A stretch of DNA of 13,220 nt, taken from Candidatus Aenigmatarchaeota archaeon (GTDB taxonomy: Archaea > Aenigmatarchaeota > Aenigmatarchaeia > CG10238-14 > SpSt-28). The notes under the pieces are model-generated. The model did no database searches. It saw only the letters and a list, made by a program, of their open reading frames with translations, and was not told the DNA's origin. Every line of letters starts with the position of its first letter. Within the stretch, counting starts at the first letter, position 1. The stretch covers positions 1-13,220 of the forward strand of contig JAGGZO010000064.1 of NCBI GenBank assembly GCA_021161995.1, in the 5' to 3' direction. Both the position numbers and the translations under genes were made by a program. Shown here one piece after another: positions 11,760 through 13,220 of the stretch.

Positions 11760-12595
11760 TAGACAAAAAATACATCCCATTCATAATAACAGGAGTTTTT
11801 TCAGGCGTTATGCTAATCATTTTCAACGTTTTCTATCTTACAAATCTCTTTAAGCTAGCTGGGAATGAAGTAGTCCCATTATTAATAAATATCGTTGGCG
11901 TCATGCTAATTACTCTACCAGTTTTTATGATTGTCTACATTGAGCATTCAAAAATAAAAGAGACGGAAGATATATTTCCAATGTTTTTAAAAGACTTGGT
12001 AGAAGGTCTTAGGGGTGGTATGTCCCTACCCATTGCTTTGAAGAACATAAAGGATAATGACTATAAATCCCTTTCTCCTCTTGTTAAAAAACTTTATGCT
12101 CAGATTTCTTGGGGTATACCACTGGAGGATGCGATGATAAATTTTGCAAAGAACACCAAATCAAAGCTAATAGCTAGGATTGTCTATTCAATCATAGAGT
12201 CTAGCAGGTTTGGTGGTAATATAGCTACGATAATAGATTCGCTATCAAAAACTTCTTTAGAGATCGAACGACTAAGAGCAGAAAGGAGATTATATCTGAA
12301 TTCACAGCTTGTTACTGGTTATATAATATTTTTTGTTTTTATAGGTGTGTTAATCGGTTTGCAACGGTTTCTTGTACCGAGTTTAGCGGAACAATCAACT
12401 AAACTAGTCCCTGATACAGGGATTGTTGTTGGAGTAAGTTTTTATAATAGGATATTTAGAGATTTGTTGATAATTGAGGGATTTTTTTCTGGTCTTATGG
12501 TCGGTAAAATGACAGAAGGTAGCTTGATAAATGGAATTAAACATAGTTTCATAATGGTTGTTCTAGGATTGCTTATATTCACAGTTGCTATCTGA
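11756..12595 (+). CDS. Second pilus platform protein with one T2SSF domain (TadC-like)
   Basis: The 279-residue membrane protein has helices at about 8-27 and 39-61, a T2SSF domain at about 73-185, a helix at 186-203, and further hydrophobic segments near 236-250 and 264-278. Domain landmarks are DIFPMFLKDLVEGLRGGMSL, 'W-G-I-P-L-E-D-A-M-I-N-F-A', and 'I-V-Y-S-I-I-E-S-S-R-F-G-G-N-I'. The pattern is the same as in the upstream gene but sequence identity looks low, as expected for TadB/TadC pairs that form a heteromeric platform. GTG start with Shine-Dalgarno, overlapping the previous stop. It ends two bases from the stop of a convergent pilin gene, so the machinery and a likely substrate are encoded side by side. 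Confidence 0.9.
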   Translation: MIDKKYIPFIITGVFSGVMLIIFNVFYLTNLFKLAGNEVVPLLINIVGVMLITLPVFMIVYIEHSKIKETEDIFPMFLKDLVEGLRGGMSLPIALKNIKDNDYKSLSPLVKKLYAQISWGIPLEDAMINFAKNTKSKLIARIVYSIIESSRFGGNIATIIDSLSKTSLEIERLRAERRLYLNSQLVTGYIIFFVFIGVLIGLQRFLVPSLAEQSTKLVPDTGIVVGVSFYNRIFRDLLIIEGFFSGLMVGKMTEGSLINGIKHSFIMVVLGLLIFTVAI

Positions 12596-12597
12596 AT

Positions 12598-13077
12598 TCA
12601 ACAAATATCAGAAAATTCGTAACTTTCAACAACTCTCTTTACATCTGTACAGTTAGTATTTACATGAATTCTTTGCAAATTACTTATGTCTGATACTTTA
12701 CTGTTGAAAACAACTACATCACCAGGCCTTAAGGTTAAATTAGCTTCTTGTCTGGTGCAGTTGAATGTATATCCATCTGAATAGCATAGATATATTTTTT
12801 CTAAATGGTCAGTATATATTAGCTGAAGAGTTACATTGCCTAGAGTTATATCGCCAGAGTTCTCTATTGTTACATTTATAGTATTTGAAATATCACATGC
12901 ATTAACTTCAGCATTTATTGCTCCATGTGAGCATATTAACTTGTTTTCCGATTGAGATGCAACATCAGTGCCAGTTTTATTGACATAGTTTATCAACCAT
13001 GTACTAAGAATTCCAAATACCAATATGCTCATAGCTATAAGAAGAATTGTTGAAACAAACTGGCTAACAGCTCTCAT
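12598..13077 (-). CDS. Type IV pilin-like secreted protein
   Basis: From the ATG at 13077 the protein has 159 residues. It opens MRAVSQFVSTILLIAMSILV, a short basic leader followed by a hydrophobic helix (about 6-26) with the 'A-V-S-x-x-x-S-T-I-L-L-I-A' pattern of archaeal type IV pilins. Such proteins are cut by a prepilin peptidase before the helix and polymerise through it. The outer domain is rich in beta-type strands and has six cysteines, a number that allows three disulfides, and five N-x-S/T sites suitable for archaeal N-glycosylation. A GTG at 13086 would add three residues; GTGAT just before 13077 looks like a Shine-Dalgarno and favours the ATG. The upstream minus-strand gene ends directly before, so the two are probably one operon, convergent to the pilus machinery. 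Confidence 0.82.
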   Translation of the reverse strand: MRAVSQFVSTILLIAMSILVFGILSTWLINYVNKTGTDVASQSENKLICSHGAINAEVNACDISNTINVTIENSGDITLGNVTLQLIYTDHLEKIYLCYSDGYTFNCTRQEANLTLRPGDVVVFNSKVSDISNLQRIHVNTNCTDVKRVVESYEFSDIC

Positions 13078-13086
13078 TTTTATCAC

Positions 13087-13220
13087 TCAACTGACAATGT
13101 TACATGTTGTTTGCTGTTCTAAGGATGAGCATTGAGAGGATCTTATTATCACTTTAGTTGAAGACGAGAGGTCTTTGGTTATGTTTTCAAACATTATAGA
13201 TTTTATTGAGTTTGCAGTTA
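13087..13220 (-). CDS. C-terminal end of an unidentified, possibly pilin-like protein, cut by window edge
   Basis: A minus-strand frame is open from the window edge to a TGA at 13087-13089, giving 43 residues rich in Ser and Thr with two cysteines: ENITKDLSSSTKVIIRSSQC, then SSLEQQTTCNIVS at the end. An N-I-T glycosylation site is present. Composition, cysteines and direct linkage to the pilin gene (its stop is next to the alternative GTG) suggest another exported pilin or minor pilin. No domain is recognisable, so this is inference from context. Confidence 0.6.
   Translation of the reverse strand, partial: TANSIKSIMFENITKDLSSSTKVIIRSSQCSSLEQQTTCNIVS

Noticed and set aside
1..13220. CRISPR arrays, insertion sequences, toxin-antitoxin or phage genes
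   Set aside because: I found no spaced direct repeats, transposase motifs or terminal repeats; apart from a few genes I could not assign, the window reads as ordinary core and surface-structure genes.

Overview
The window is chromosomal DNA from an archaeon. It carries only archaeal or eukaryote-like information genes: initiation factor aIF2-alpha, H/ACA protein Nop10, archaeal uS2, eS26, Sec61-beta, an Nip7-like PUA protein, a PAC2-family proteasome chaperone, archease plus RtcB, and an archaeal-looking RNase P RNA. The DNA is AT-rich, genes are tightly packed, and many starts lie 22-27 bases downstream of TATA-like boxes, as in leaderless archaeal mRNAs. The small proteins and tight packing suggest a reduced genome, perhaps a DPANN-type lineage. 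That is inference; the RNase P gene argues against Nanoarchaeum itself.

Left part (1-2781): on the minus strand, an Nip7-like PUA gene is coupled through ATGA to the start of a flippase-like membrane protein cut by the window edge. A four-helix membrane protein follows, also minus, divergent from a small TRAM-domain gene. Between those two sits a perfect 11-bp hairpin. A PH-like membrane protein gene then converges on, and overlaps, a DUF72 gene.

Middle (2827-5244): the translation and RNA-modification group aIF2-alpha, Nop10 (overlapping by ATGA), PAC2 chaperone and uS2, all plus strand. At 5255-5700, minus strand, lie a short Sec61-beta gene and a compact RNase P RNA of about 250 nt. Its P1, P2, P4 with the bulged U, P15 and conserved blocks can be read by eye.

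Right of centre (5747-8775): endonuclease IV, archease and RtcB run in series. With RNase P RNA this puts several tRNA-maturation functions together. RtcB converges on a small unrecognised gene.

Right part (8881-13220): eS26, with a TTG start set by a strong Shine-Dalgarno, leads into a type IV pilus or Tad-like operon: a secretion ATPase and two single-domain T2SSF platform proteins. Two convergent minus-strand genes follow, one clearly a type IV pilin and one partial. The ATPase frame extends upstream of its first usable ATG into conserved-looking sequence, but is interrupted by an in-frame TAG followed at once by a small hairpin. This is the most unusual feature of the window.
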